From: RGIG5057 sp036653755
GTDB taxonomy: Bacteria > Bacillota > Clostridia > TANB77 > CAG-465
DNA: 64,000 nucleotides
Direction: 5' to 3'
Assembly (NCBI GenBank): GCA_036653755.1
Contig: JAVVTJ010000001.1
Location: forward strand, 1-64,000
In this document: positions 54,925 through 64,000 of the stretch, piece after piece
How positions within the stretch are numbered: position 1 is the stretch's first letter
How the letters are laid out: each line of letters starts with the position of its first letter
The notes under the pieces: generated by a model
What the model saw: only the letters and a program-made list of their open reading frames with translations
What the model was told of the DNA's origin: nothing
The model's database searches: none
Made by a program: the position numbers and the translations under genes

Positions 54925-56715
54925 ATGGTAAAATATATAAATAATAAAGGAGAAATATATGAAGCAGAATATGACTTGCAAATTGCAAGACATACATCTT
55001 CACATATATTAGCACAAGCAATAAAAAGAATTTATGGAAGTGATATAAAACTTGCAATAGGACCTGCTATTGATAATGGTTTTTATTATGATTTTGACGG
55101 ATTAAATGTAAAACAAGAAGATTTAGAAAATATAGAAAATGAAATGAAAAAAATTGTTAAAGAAAATCAAAAAACTTCTTGCTATACTTTAAATAAAAAA
55201 GAGGCAATTAAGCTTGTTACTGAAATGGATGAAATATACAAAAAAGAAATGATTGAAGAAATGAAAGAAGATGAAATAATTTCTTTCTTTGCACAAGGAG
55301 ATTTTACTGATATGTGCACAGGACCACATATGTTATATTTAAAATCTGTTGGTCATTTTAAATTATTTACTGCAACTGGTGCTTATTGGAGAGGCAATGA
55401 AAAAAATAAAATGCTTACAAGAATTTATGGTACTTGTTTTGAAAAAAAAGAAGAGTTAGAAAGTGAAATCTTAAAAAAAGAAGAAGCAAAAGATAAAGAT
55501 CACAATAAATTAGGAAGAGAAATGGAGCTTTTTACAACAGTAGATATGATAGGTCAAGGACTTCCAATATTACTTCCAAAAGGAGCTACAATAGTACAAA
55601 CACTTCAAAGATTTGTTGAAGATGAAGAAAGAAAACGTGGATATTTACTTACTAAAACTCCTTTTATGGCAAAATCTGATTTATATAAAGTATCAGGTCA
55701 TTGGGATCATTATAAAGAGGGTATGTTTATACTTGGAGATGAAGCAAAAGATAAAGAAGTATTTGCACTTCGTCCTATGACATGTCCATTTCAATTTATG
55801 GCATATAAAAATAGACAAAGAAGTTATAGAGATTTACCACTTAGATATAATGAAACTTCTACATTATTTAGAAATGAAGATTCAGGAGAAATGCATGGAT
55901 TAATTAGAGTTCGTCAGTTTACAATATCTGAGGGACATCTTGCTGTAAGATTAGATCAATTAGAAAAAGAAATAGCAGGAGTACTTGATTTAATTAATTA
56001 TTTTATGGATGTACTTGGTCTTAAAGAAGATATTTCATTTAGATTTTCTAAATGGGATCCAAATGATAGAGCTAAATACTTAGGAAATGAAGAAGATTGG
56101 GAATATTCACAAAGTGTACTTAAATCAATATTAGATGATTTAAAAATAAATTATGTTGAGGCTATAGGAGAAGCAGCTTTTTATGGTCCGAAATTAGATA
56201 TTCAAGCTAAAAATGTATATGGAAAAGAAGATACTATAATAACTGTACAAGTAGATTTTCAATTAGCACATAGATTTGAAATGACATATATTGATAAAGA
56301 TGGAAGTAAAAAATATCCAGTAGTTATACATAGAACTTCAATTGGTTGTTATGAAAGAACACTTGCAATGCTTATTGAAAAATATGCAGGAACATTTCCA
56401 TTATGGCTTGTACCAATTCAAGCTAAAATATTAACAATTTCTGAAAATGAAATAGAATATGCAGAAGAAGTTAAAAATAAACTATTACAAGCAGATTTTA
56501 AAGTAGAATTAGATAGTGAAGATAATAAAATTGGATATAAAATACGTGAAGCACAACTTGAGAAAGTTCCATATATGATTGTAATAGGTAAAAATGAAGT
56601 AGAAAATAATACTATTACAATTAGAAATAGAAATGGTGAAGATATTAAAGATATAACAGTTGATGAGTTTATTAATATGTTAAATAGTCAAGTTAAAAAA
56701 GAATTGCTTAAATAA
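54925..56715 (+). CDS. thrS: Threonyl-tRNA synthetase lacking the TGS domain
   Basis: 596-residue class II synthetase. The editing domain motif ARHTSSHILAQAIKR begins already at residue 21, so the usual N-terminal TGS domain (about 60 residues) is missing. Editing zinc-like residues (TDMCTGPHM), motif 2 (YNETSTLFRNEDSGEMHGLIRVRQF), the CP motif (RPMTCPFQ) and motif 3 (IHRTSIGCYERTLAMLIE) are present, with a C-terminal anticodon-binding domain. Starts after GGAGGAAAATAATT; no T-box leader, as the upstream gap is 13 bases. Confidence 0.93.
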   Translation: MVKYINNKGEIYEAEYDLQIARHTSSHILAQAIKRIYGSDIKLAIGPAIDNGFYYDFDGLNVKQEDLENIENEMKKIVKENQKTSCYTLNKKEAIKLVTEMDEIYKKEMIEEMKEDEIISFFAQGDFTDMCTGPHMLYLKSVGHFKLFTATGAYWRGNEKNKMLTRIYGTCFEKKEELESEILKKEEAKDKDHNKLGREMELFTTVDMIGQGLPILLPKGATIVQTLQRFVEDEERKRGYLLTKTPFMAKSDLYKVSGHWDHYKEGMFILGDEAKDKEVFALRPMTCPFQFMAYKNRQRSYRDLPLRYNETSTLFRNEDSGEMHGLIRVRQFTISEGHLAVRLDQLEKEIAGVLDLINYFMDVLGLKEDISFRFSKWDPNDRAKYLGNEEDWEYSQSVLKSILDDLKINYVEAIGEAAFYGPKLDIQAKNVYGKEDTIITVQVDFQLAHRFEMTYIDKDGSKKYPVVIHRTSIGCYERTLAMLIEKYAGTFPLWLVPIQAKILTISENEIEYAEEVKNKLLQADFKVELDSEDNKIGYKIREAQLEKVPYMIVIGKNEVENNTITIRNRNGEDIKDITVDEFINMLNSQVKKELLK

Positions 56716-56720
56716 ACTTA

Positions 56721-56752
56721 AAATAACGTTTGATTTTATTCAAACGTTATTT
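56721..56752. terminator. Bidirectional terminator between thrS and the vanW-like gene
   Basis: AAATAACGTTTGA pairs with TCAAACGTTATTT around a TTTTAT loop. The vanW-like stop codon lies inside the stem loop. Confidence 0.85.
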
Positions 56753-57410
56753 TATTAAATTTAATAGTAACATTTGATTTATCATTTGTTGCTATTATTT
56801 TTATATCATTTTCAGTTGTATTTTTAAACTTTAAATCTAAGGTATTATAATATATAGTTGCATCTTTATCTTTTGGCACATAATATACACGTTTGCTATG
56901 AGGATGTCTTTCAATTATTTCTAAATTAGAAATTAAAGCAGTATTATATATAGTACTACTTATTTGGCACATACCACCACCAAATACTTTAATAACTTTT
57001 CCATTAGTATCAAAGCCTGTTGCTTCTTTATATCCTTGCTTTTCACCCATAGGACCTACAGTTTCATTAAATGAAAAAGTTTCTCCTTTTTTTACTACTT
57101 TTTCATTTATTTTTTTAATTGCTAAACCTATGTTATATACTCTATTTTCATCTTTGTCATAAATATTTGAAGAAAAAATAGCTATTTCAGTTTCTTTTTC
57201 TTTAATTATAGGTTTTTCATTATTTGTAGCATTATTGCCATTATTTGTAGTATTATTTTCTGGAATATTAGGAACAGTATTTTGTATATTACTTTTATTA
57301 CTAGATAAACTATTACTAGAAGAATATATAGTATAAAAAGTTATAACTAATATAGTAATTAAAATTAATACAAAAATAACTACAACTATTGATTCTGATT
57401 TATTTTTCAT
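56736..57410 (-). CDS. VanW family membrane-anchored protein
   Basis: About 224 residues. One transmembrane helix near residues 10-30, an Asn-rich linker (NNTTNNGNNATNN) and a VanW domain: GETFSFNETVGP, GYKEATGFDTNGKV, FGGGMCQISSTIYNTAL and ERHPHSKRVYYVPKDKDAT. VanW proteins occur near wall and glycopeptide-resistance genes but their activity is not known. ATG 57410 has AAAGGAGACCT upstream; the longer frame from 57461 lacks such a site. Confidence 0.87.
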   Translation of the reverse strand: MKNKSESIVVVIFVLILITILVITFYTIYSSSNSLSSNKSNIQNTVPNIPENNTTNNGNNATNNEKPIIKEKETEIAIFSSNIYDKDENRVYNIGLAIKKINEKVVKKGETFSFNETVGPMGEKQGYKEATGFDTNGKVIKVFGGGMCQISSTIYNTALISNLEIIERHPHSKRVYYVPKDKDATIYYNTLDLKFKNTTENDIKIIATNDKSNVTIKFNKITFE

Positions 57411-57500
57411 TTTTAGGTCTCCTTTTGATATAGTTTTCCCTGAATTTTTAAAAATAATCAAAAAACGAAAAAATTAGTAATATAAAAAATATTTTTTTAC

Positions 57501-57529
57501 TTTACATATTAAGTTATACATGGTATAAT
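57501..57529 (+). promoter_or_regulatory. SigA-type promoter of rnpB
   Basis: TTTACA (57501-57506), 17-base spacer, TATAAT (57524-57529), eight bases before the RNA. Confidence 0.75.
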
Positions 57530-57536
57530 ATAATAG

Positions 57537-57875
57537 TAAGTATTACATATAGTCGCGCATAGTAATATGTGAGGAAAGTCCGGGCTCCATAGAGCATATG
57601 ATGCTAGATAACGTCTAGTGGGAGTGATCCTAAGGAAAGTGCAACAGAAAATAACCGCTTTATTTATTTAAAGTAAGGGTGAAAAAGTGAGGTAAGAGCT
57701 CACTAAACTTTATGGTGACATATTGTTTTTGTGTAAACCCCATTTGGAGCAACACCATAAAATAAAGAATAAGACAATGCTCGTCGTCTTTAACGTTTGG
57801 TGGCTAGAGATATATAGTGATATATATTCGAGATAAATGACTATTTAATACAGAACCCGGCTTACGAAATACTTA
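57537..57875 (+). ncRNA. rnpB: RNase P RNA, type B
   Basis: Conserved segments in order: GAGGAAAGTCCGGGCTCC (CR-I), AGTGCAACAGAAA, GGGTGAAAAAGTGAGGTAAG with GAGCTCAC, GAGCAACACC and CAGAACCCGGCTTA (CR-V). Terminal helix TAAGTATT (57537-57544) pairs with AATACTTA (57868-57875). Catalyses 5' maturation of tRNAs with RnpA. Confidence 0.93.
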
Positions 57876-57877
57876 TA

Positions 57878-57915
57878 ACAAGTTTTTATACTTTTGTATA
57901 GAAACTTGTTTTTTT
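57878..57915 (+). terminator. rnpB terminator
   Basis: ACAAGTTT (57878-57885) pairs with AAACTTGT (57902-57909), extended by TATAC/GTATA inside, and is followed by T. Confidence 0.88.
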
Positions 57916-57979
57916 GTGTGATTAAAAAGTTATAATTATATTTTGTCGAAATTTGTATATCAATTATTGTTTAAAAAAC

Positions 57980-58008
57980 TTGACTTTAAAACAAATGTTT
58001 AGTATAAT
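57980..58008 (+). promoter_or_regulatory. SigA-type promoter upstream of the solute-binding-like gene
   Basis: TTGACT (57980-57985), 17-base spacer, TATAAT (58003-58008). Another TATAAT lies at about 58083-58088 closer to the gene. Confidence 0.6.
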
Positions 58009-58035
58009 TATTTTACTTAAAACAATAGTTAAATA

Positions 58036-58053
58036 TTTTTACAAAGCTAACCC
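58036..58053 (-). repeat. Intergenic repeat half-site (GGGTTAGC type), inverted
   Basis: TTTTTACAAAGCTAACCC followed by TAA, between rnpB and the next gene. No partner found nearby. Confidence 0.8.
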
Positions 58054-58141
58054 TAAAACTATCTTTTTAACTAAAATTATGATATAATATGGCTATATTA
58101 TTCATTATTTGGGTATAATTTAAATATGGTGGTGATTAATT

Positions 58142-59800
58142 ATGAATCCTAATATTATGAATCCTAAAAAATATAAAAAAATAACAAAAAATAATAAAAT
58201 AAAAAAAGATAAAATAGCTGATAAAAATATAAAAAAAAATAAATATAAAAAATCAGATACTTTAACTTTAAATAAAAAATATACGTATTCTTCTAAGACT
58301 AATAAAAAAACTAGTTTTTTTATTAATTTTATAAAAGTAATTTCTTGCATATGCCTAATTGTAATAATTGGTTTTGTATCTAAGATTATTGTAGATAATT
58401 CAGATAATAATATACTTCTTAGTGTATTTAGAAATAATGATAATATAAATAATATAGATAAAGAATATGATTTTAAAGTTGGTGTAAATAATTTAGATTT
58501 TCAAAATAATGTTTTGGTAAATGAATTATACAAATATTCGTATAATACACTAATAAATATAACAGATGAATATGGTATAGAATATAATATTGCAAAAAAT
58601 ATTATAAAAATAGATGAGTTAAATTATAAAATAGAGATTAAAGATAATGATTATATTTCAGATATTGTATATACTTTTGAAAAATTAAAATCTACAAATA
58701 ATAATAGATATTATAAATATTTAAGTAATATTACTAATATTAAAATTAACGAAAATAATATATTAATTACATTAACTATTCCTAATGAATATATTGTTTA
58801 TGCTTTTGATTTTAAAATTGAAGAAAAAAATAAATCTATTGAAAAACAAAATAATACAAATAGATATTTTGTTACATCTTTACAAAATACAATAAAATTT
58901 AATAGAAATGAATCTTTGAATAAAAATATTTTAAAAAGTATAACATTAAACAATTATACTGATAGTGATGAAATTGTAAATGATTTTAGAACTAATAAAA
59001 TAGATGCTTTTATGACATCAAGTGAAGAAGATGTTCGTTTAATAGGTAAGCATGAATATAATATAAAAAAGTATAGAGATGGTGAAACATACTTTTTATT
59101 TGGTAATAAAAATTCTGAGCTATTTAAATTAAAAGAAGTAAGGAAAGCTTTTGCATATTCGTTGAATAGAAATGAAATTTGTAAAAAGATAAGTAGCTCT
59201 TTTACAGAAGTTATAGATATTCCATATATATATTCAGATATAAAATATAAATATGATATATACGGAGCAGAAAATTCTTTAATTGCAGAGTCTTGGAATA
59301 AATCTAGTGGAATTTATACTAAAAAAATTAATGGTGTAAATAAAATATTATCTCTTAATCTTTTAGTAAATATAGATGATATAAATAAAGTATTAATAGC
59401 CGATAATATAAAACTTATGTTAGAAAATATTGGTATTAAAATAAATATAATAAAAATAAAACAAAATGAGTTAATAGAAAAAGTAAAATTAGGAGAATAT
59501 GATTTAACTTTATCTACTGTAAATATAAATAATAATCCTGATACAACATATTTAAAAGATTATATAAATATAAATAAAGTTACAGATGAGGCATTTAATA
59601 AAGTTAAAACAAGTGATGTTAATAATTTAAGCAGTAATATACAAAATTTGCAAAATGTGTTATCAAGTGAGATAGCTTGTATTGGTATAGCAGCTAAAAA
59701 TACAAATTTTATATATCAAAAATATATCGAAGGATTTAATGATATAAAATATATGAATATATTTAAAAATATAGATAAAATAGGTAAAATTGTTAAGTAA
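58142..59800 (+). CDS. Membrane-anchored SBP_bac_5-like solute-binding protein
   Basis: 552 residues. A strongly Lys/Asn-rich cytosolic N-terminus (1-60) precedes one transmembrane helix (about 61-82), then a domain resembling oligopeptide-binding proteins: VGVNNLDFQNNVLVNELYKY, LKEVRKAFAYSLNRNEICKK (the family's conserved RkAlnyAIDR region) and IADNIKLMLENIGIKINI. No lipobox and no adjacent permease. The extreme Asn/Lys/Ile content reflects base composition. Ligand unknown; call by overall pattern. Confidence 0.68.
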   Translation: MNPNIMNPKKYKKITKNNKIKKDKIADKNIKKNKYKKSDTLTLNKKYTYSSKTNKKTSFFINFIKVISCICLIVIIGFVSKIIVDNSDNNILLSVFRNNDNINNIDKEYDFKVGVNNLDFQNNVLVNELYKYSYNTLINITDEYGIEYNIAKNIIKIDELNYKIEIKDNDYISDIVYTFEKLKSTNNNRYYKYLSNITNIKINENNILITLTIPNEYIVYAFDFKIEEKNKSIEKQNNTNRYFVTSLQNTIKFNRNESLNKNILKSITLNNYTDSDEIVNDFRTNKIDAFMTSSEEDVRLIGKHEYNIKKYRDGETYFLFGNKNSELFKLKEVRKAFAYSLNRNEICKKISSSFTEVIDIPYIYSDIKYKYDIYGAENSLIAESWNKSSGIYTKKINGVNKILSLNLLVNIDDINKVLIADNIKLMLENIGIKINIIKIKQNELIEKVKLGEYDLTLSTVNINNNPDTTYLKDYININKVTDEAFNKVKTSDVNNLSSNIQNLQNVLSSEIACIGIAAKNTNFIYQKYIEGFNDIKYMNIFKNIDKIGKIVK

Positions 59801-59865
59801 TATATTAAATACTTTCTTGACTTTTATAGAAATTTTGTATATAATATATAAATGAGGTGGAAATA

Positions 59866-60879
59866 ATGGAGTTTTATGGAATTACAAAAGAATTAATTGA
59901 TAGAGCAAAGTTAGATAAAAAAAATATAGTGTTACCTGAAAGTAATGATTTAAGAATATTAAAAGCTGCTGATATAATAAGTAGAGAAGATATTGCAAAT
60001 ATAACATTAATTGGAAGCTTAGAGGAAATTGAATTTTTATGCAAAGCAAATAATATAGATTTAGATTTTACAAAAATAAAAGTTGAAAATCCGATTATAA
60101 GCCAAAAGAGAGATTTTTATATAAATGCATTATACGAGCTCCGAAAAAATAAAGGACTTTCAATGGTTGAAGCAATTGAGCTTATAAATAATAATATATA
60201 TTTTGGAATAATGATGCTTAAAATAGGAGAATGTGATGGCTTAGTATGCGGTGCTAATCATTCTACAGCCGATACTTTAAGACCAGCTCTTCAAATTATA
60301 AAAGCTGCAAGTGGCGTTAAAAGTGTATCTAGTTTCTTTTTAATGGATGTACCAAATTGTGATTTAGATTCTAATGGCAAATATATATTTTCTGATTGTG
60401 GCATTATTGAAAATCCAACAGAAGAACAATTAGCTGATATTGCAATTGCATCTGCTAAAAGTTTTAAAAACTTAGTACAAAAAGAGCCTAAAGTAGCGCT
60501 ACTTTCATATTCAACTAAAGGTAGTGCTAAGGGTGAAAATATTGATAAACTAGTAAATACATTAAATATTTTAAAAAAATTAGAAGTCGATTTTGATGTA
60601 GATGGTGAATTACAATTAGATGCGGCTATAATTCCAGAAATAGCAAAGCTTAAAGTACCAAATTCTACAGTAGCGGGTAAGGCAAATGTTTTAATATTTC
60701 CAAATATAGAATCAGGAAATATAGGATATAAATTAGTTCAAAGATTTGCTAAATCAGTTGCAATAGGACCACTTACACAAGGTCTTGCAAAACCAGTAAA
60801 TGATTTGTCTAGAGGATGTAGTGTAGAAGAAATTATAGGATCTGTTGCAGTAACATGTGTTCAAGCAACATTTAAATAA
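59866..60879 (+). CDS. pta: Phosphate acetyltransferase
   Basis: About 337 residues. Acetyl-CoA + Pi to acetyl phosphate. Motifs: LDKKNIVLPESNDLRILKAA, DGLVCGANHSTADTLRPALQ, ALLSYSTKGSAKGEN, VDGELQLDAAIIPEIAKLK and NVLIFPNIESGNIGYKLVQR. ATG 59866 follows GAGGTGGAAATA; the GTG at 59857 is within that site. Directly upstream of ackA as in many fermenters. Confidence 0.95.
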   Translation: MEFYGITKELIDRAKLDKKNIVLPESNDLRILKAADIISREDIANITLIGSLEEIEFLCKANNIDLDFTKIKVENPIISQKRDFYINALYELRKNKGLSMVEAIELINNNIYFGIMMLKIGECDGLVCGANHSTADTLRPALQIIKAASGVKSVSSFFLMDVPNCDLDSNGKYIFSDCGIIENPTEEQLADIAIASAKSFKNLVQKEPKVALLSYSTKGSAKGENIDKLVNTLNILKKLEVDFDVDGELQLDAAIIPEIAKLKVPNSTVAGKANVLIFPNIESGNIGYKLVQRFAKSVAIGPLTQGLAKPVNDLSRGCSVEEIIGSVAVTCVQATFK

Positions 60880-60935
60880 AAATATAATTAATAAATATAA
60901 ATAGGTTTTTAAAAATAATATAGGGAGATGAAGTT

Positions 60936-62141
60936 ATGAAAATTTTAGTTATAAATTGTGGAAGTTCCACTATAAAATTTCAGTTATACAATATGGATAA
61001 TACAGATGTGATTGCAAAAGGTAGATGTGATAAAATAGGTTTAGATAGTTCTAATATTATATATAAAAATTTAAGAGATAACATATCATATACACAACTT
61101 GAACCAATGAAAGATCATACAGAAGCAATGAATATTTTAATAAAACATCTTACAGATAAAGAAAAAGGTGTTATTGGTTCATTTAATGAAATATCTGCGG
61201 TAGGTCATAGAGTTGCTCATGGTGGTGAAATATTTAATAAAGCTACACTTGTTGATGAAAATGTTATAAAAGAAATAGATAAATTATCAGCACTTGCTCC
61301 ATTACATAATCCAGGAGCTATTATAGGTATTAGAACTATACAGAAGATACAAAAAGATATGATAAATGTTGTTGTATTTGATACTGCTTTTCATCAAACA
61401 ATACCAGATTACAATTATTTATATGCAATTAAATATGAATATTATAAAAAATATAGCATAAGAAAATATGGATTTCATGGAACTTCATATATGTACATTG
61501 TAGATAGATTAACTAAAATACTAAATAAACCTAAAAACGAAATAAATGCTATAGTGTGTCATTTAGGTGGTGGCGCTAGTGTTTGTGCTATAAAAGATGG
61601 TAAATCATATGATACTTCTATGGGATTTACTCCACTTGAAGGATTAGTAATGGAGACTAGAAGTGGTGATATTGATGCTACTGTGGTTACAACTTTAATG
61701 AAAAATGAAAATTTAACAGCTGATGAAGTAAATACAATATTAAATAAAGAATCAGGAAGATTAGGACTTTGTGGTATAGGTGATCAAAGAGAATTAGAAA
61801 AAGCTGCAATAGATGGTAATGAGCAAGCTAAACTTACTAGAATTATACAATCAAATAGAACAAAAAAATATGTTGGATCATATATGGCAGAATTAAATAG
61901 AGTTGATGCAATAGTGTTTACTGCTGGTGTTGGTGAAAATGATGCTATGGAAAGAAAACTTATATTATCTAATATGGAAAATTTAGGTATAGAGTTTGAT
62001 GAAATCCTTAATAAAGAAGGTTCAGGAAAAGAAACTTTAATTTCATCTAATAAATCTAAAATACCTATATATGTTATACCTACTGATGAAGAACTTGAAA
62101 TAGCAAAACAAACTGAAGAAATATATAACGAAAATAGATAA
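60936..62141 (+). CDS. ackA: Acetate kinase
   Basis: 401 residues. Acetyl phosphate + ADP to acetate + ATP, the energy-yielding end of acetate fermentation. Motifs: VINCGSSTIKFQLY, GHRVAHGGEIF, FDTAFHQTIP, YGFHGTSYMYI, CHLGGGASVCAI, MGFTPLEGLVMETRSGDIDA and FTAGVGENDA. The start follows AGGGAGATGAAGTT. Pairs with pta and fits hydrogen production by the HydABC complex. Confidence 0.97.
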   Translation: MKILVINCGSSTIKFQLYNMDNTDVIAKGRCDKIGLDSSNIIYKNLRDNISYTQLEPMKDHTEAMNILIKHLTDKEKGVIGSFNEISAVGHRVAHGGEIFNKATLVDENVIKEIDKLSALAPLHNPGAIIGIRTIQKIQKDMINVVVFDTAFHQTIPDYNYLYAIKYEYYKKYSIRKYGFHGTSYMYIVDRLTKILNKPKNEINAIVCHLGGGASVCAIKDGKSYDTSMGFTPLEGLVMETRSGDIDATVVTTLMKNENLTADEVNTILNKESGRLGLCGIGDQRELEKAAIDGNEQAKLTRIIQSNRTKKYVGSYMAELNRVDAIVFTAGVGENDAMERKLILSNMENLGIEFDEILNKEGSGKETLISSNKSKIPIYVIPTDEELEIAKQTEEIYNENR

Positions 62142-62155
62142 AAAAGGAAGTATAT

Positions 62156-63376
62156 ATGATTAATGATATTCTAAAAATACAAAAACTTTTAAAAAAAAAT
62201 AATTTAAAATGTTGGGTAATAATAAATAAAAATAATAAAGATAATATTTTTTATAAATATATTTCTAAAGATATATATACTTTATCTATGTGTTTTATAA
62301 CTTTAAATAATACATATTTATTAATTCATGATTTAGATAAAGATAATGTAAATTCTGAGTATTTAAAATTAAATAATATAAATGTTATATATTATACAGA
62401 TATTAAGAGTATGTCTGATAAAGTTGAAGATATTATTTCATACATGGGATTTTTACCTAAAATTGCACTTTCTTATTCTACTATGTCAGATCCTGATATT
62501 GATATATTAGGGCATGGAGAATTTATTGAATATACATCAATGCTAAAAAAACCATATATAAAATATAAGAAGAAAATATCATTTAAAAGTGCAGAAAATG
62601 TTATATATGAATTACTTGGTGAAAAAACAGAAAAACAAATTGAAAGAATTAAATTTGTTGCTTCAATTACTAATGAAATATTAGAAACTACATTTAAAAC
62701 TATAAAAATAGGTATGACAGAGATAGAAATTGCAAATCATATAGTTGAAATCACTAAAAATATGACAATGAAATATTTAGGTAAAAATATTATATCATTT
62801 TCATTGGCATGGAATAATTGTCCTTTTGTATTAACTGGAATAAATTTGGCAAAAGGAGGACATACGCTTCCTAGTACAAAATGTTTAAAAAAAGGTGATA
62901 CAATTTATTTTGATTTTGGTATATGTGCTACATTTTCTGATAAAGAAAAAATATATTCTGATATGCAAAGAATGGGATATGTTTTGAAAAAAGATGAAAT
63001 ATGTGCTCCAAAAGAAGTAAAGAAAGTATTTGATACTTTAATTAAATCAATTGAAAATGTATTAGATTATATGAAGCCAGATGTTAAAGGTTATCAAATA
63101 GATGAAATAGTAAGAAGTGAAATATTAAAAGAAGGATATCCAAATTATAATCATGCAACAGGTCATCCAGTAGGACTTAAAGTACATGATATTGGAGCTA
63201 TTTTATCATCAAGAATTAATAAAAGAGCAAATCTTGGATTAATTAAAAATGGTGTATATACAATAGAACCTAGAATTGCAATAGCAAATGGTGGTTCTAT
63301 TGAAGAAATGGTTTTAGTTACAAAATTTGGTGCTGTTCCAGTATCTAATATGCAAAAAGAAATATATTTAGTTTAA
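62156..63376 (+). CDS. M24 family metallopeptidase (Xaa-Pro aminopeptidase-like)
   Basis: 406 residues. N-terminal creatinase-like domain followed by a pita-bread domain. Five metal ligands can be placed: Asp in IYFDFGI, Asp in YSDMQR, His in ATGHPVGL, Glu in TIEPRIA and Glu in SIEEMVLVT. The HDIG-like LKVHD segment is present. Probable dipeptide or proline-peptide processing in the cytosol. ATG after AAAAGGAAGTATAT, 14 bases beyond ackA. Confidence 0.87.
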   Translation: MINDILKIQKLLKKNNLKCWVIINKNNKDNIFYKYISKDIYTLSMCFITLNNTYLLIHDLDKDNVNSEYLKLNNINVIYYTDIKSMSDKVEDIISYMGFLPKIALSYSTMSDPDIDILGHGEFIEYTSMLKKPYIKYKKKISFKSAENVIYELLGEKTEKQIERIKFVASITNEILETTFKTIKIGMTEIEIANHIVEITKNMTMKYLGKNIISFSLAWNNCPFVLTGINLAKGGHTLPSTKCLKKGDTIYFDFGICATFSDKEKIYSDMQRMGYVLKKDEICAPKEVKKVFDTLIKSIENVLDYMKPDVKGYQIDEIVRSEILKEGYPNYNHATGHPVGLKVHDIGAILSSRINKRANLGLIKNGVYTIEPRIAIANGGSIEEMVLVTKFGAVPVSNMQKEIYLV

Positions 63377-63395
63377 AATATGGAGGATTGGTAAT

Positions 63396-64000
63396 ATGAG
63401 TTTAAAATATGAAAAAAAGAATGTTTATGAAAGTTTATCTAATGAAGAAATATCTAAAATGAATAATTTTATTAAAGGATATGTAAATTTTTTAGGAAAA
63501 GCTAAGACTGAATATAAATCTGTAGAGTTTACAATTAATTTACTTAAAGAGGCAGGATTTATTGATATTAATACTTTAAAAACTTTAAAGGTAGGAGATA
63601 AAGTATATTTTATAAATAAAGAAAAATCGTTATATGCTGCTGTTATTGGTATGGAAGATATTAGTAATGGATTAAATATAATTGGAGCACATATTGATAG
63701 TCCAAGACTTGACTTAAAACCAATGCCACTTTATGAAAATAAAGGTGCAGGACTTTTAAAGACTCAATATTATGGTGGAATTAAAAAATATCAATGGCTT
63801 GCAATTCCTCTTAGTATGTATGGTATTATATATACATCAGAAGGCAAAAAGTTAGATATTGTAATTGGAGAAGAAGAAACTGACCCTTGTTTTACAATAT
63901 CAGATTTATTGCCACATTTAGCAAAAAATCAAATGAAATTAAATGCAAATGAATTTATTGATCCAGAAAAAATGTCAATTCTTTTTGGTAGTTTTAAGTC
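63396..64000 (+). CDS. M18 family aminopeptidase (N-terminal part, runs off the window)
   Basis: 201 codons before the window edge. MSLKYEKKNVYESLSNEE and the metal-site segment IIGAHIDSPRLDLKPMPLYE are typical of M18 zinc aminopeptidases (ApeA/DNPEP class), followed by LLKTQYYGGIKKYQWLAIPL. The ATG at 63396 follows GGAGGATTGGTAAT. It follows the M24 peptidase by 19 bases, suggesting a peptide-utilisation pair. The 3' end is not visible. Confidence 0.88.
   Translation, partial: MSLKYEKKNVYESLSNEEISKMNNFIKGYVNFLGKAKTEYKSVEFTINLLKEAGFIDINTLKTLKVGDKVYFINKEKSLYAAVIGMEDISNGLNIIGAHIDSPRLDLKPMPLYENKGAGLLKTQYYGGIKKYQWLAIPLSMYGIIYTSEGKKLDIVIGEEETDPCFTISDLLPHLAKNQMKLNANEFIDPEKMSILFGSFK

Overview
The window is a chromosomal segment from a very AT-rich, low-GC Gram-positive bacterium, most likely a gut-type, spore-forming, anaerobic member of the Clostridia. 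Supporting genes are a DpaA-like dipicolinate synthase subunit, a SleB-type cell wall hydrolase, a trimeric [FeFe]-hydrogenase (HydCBA), Pta-AckA acetate fermentation, a type B RNase P RNA, and the order DUF4321-radC-mreBCD-PBP2. I cannot name a species.

Layout: 0-8.7 kb is the cell-shape operon (DUF4321, radC, mreB, mreC, mreD, mrdA) followed by a glycolipid glycosyltransferase, a flippase-like membrane protein and a phosphoesterase. 8.8-14.8 kb holds an Smr protein, lepA, rlmB, an MFS transporter, an AlkD-like protein and a SleB-like hydrolase. 15.1-21 kb holds tgt, a NUDIX protein, a patatin, dpaA, folD, tRNA-Gly(UCC) and an 8-oxoguanine glycosylase. 21-24.4 kb is the rpmG-secE-nusG-rplKA-L10 leader-rplJL cluster. 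24.4-28 kb is accessory: an asnB homologue, perfect palindromes, a putative small RNA and a tnpB. 28-38.5 kb contains fba, the hydrogenase genes, a GGDEF/EAL protein, fabG and rnhB. 38.5-48.2 kb holds two presumed surface proteins with a shared C-terminal module, a pyrimidine-nucleoside phosphorylase, ispA, a Cys-rich miniprotein, smc and a YwaF-like protein. 48.2-58 kb has a repeat-bounded intergenic element with a second small RNA, uvrA, a decayed gene, ruvB, queH, thrS, a vanW-like gene and rnpB. 58-64 kb has a solute-binding-like protein, pta, ackA and two peptidases (the last one cut by the window edge).

Main discovery: the codon CGG does not appear to be read as arginine here. Scanning every CGG on the coding strand of every recognisable gene, I found it in frame at only seven places. 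Six of them (radC, an MFS transporter, dpaA, a GGDEF protein, and asnB twice) are exactly where the reading frame must move by +1 to continue the conserved protein. Each time the C is skipped and the next codon GGN supplies a glycine, a conserved one in at least five of the six. The seventh lies in the first 12 codons of the SleB-like gene, where a +1 shift would create a short leader ORF ending on the downstream start codon. CGU, CGC and CGA are used normally as Arg. This looks like genome-scale +1 recoding at an unassigned CGG codon, not random pseudogenes.

Second discovery: a palindromic repeat family (core GGGYTAGCTTTNTAAAA) punctuates gene ends and supplies the TAG stop codon of four genes. 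The same core, in antisense, lies inside two small promoter-driven RNAs (about 26.5 kb and 48.6 kb) whose helices show compensatory base changes. Repeats in the first 36 kb read GGGCTAGC and those from 48 kb onward GGGTTAGC, and the local small RNA matches each version.
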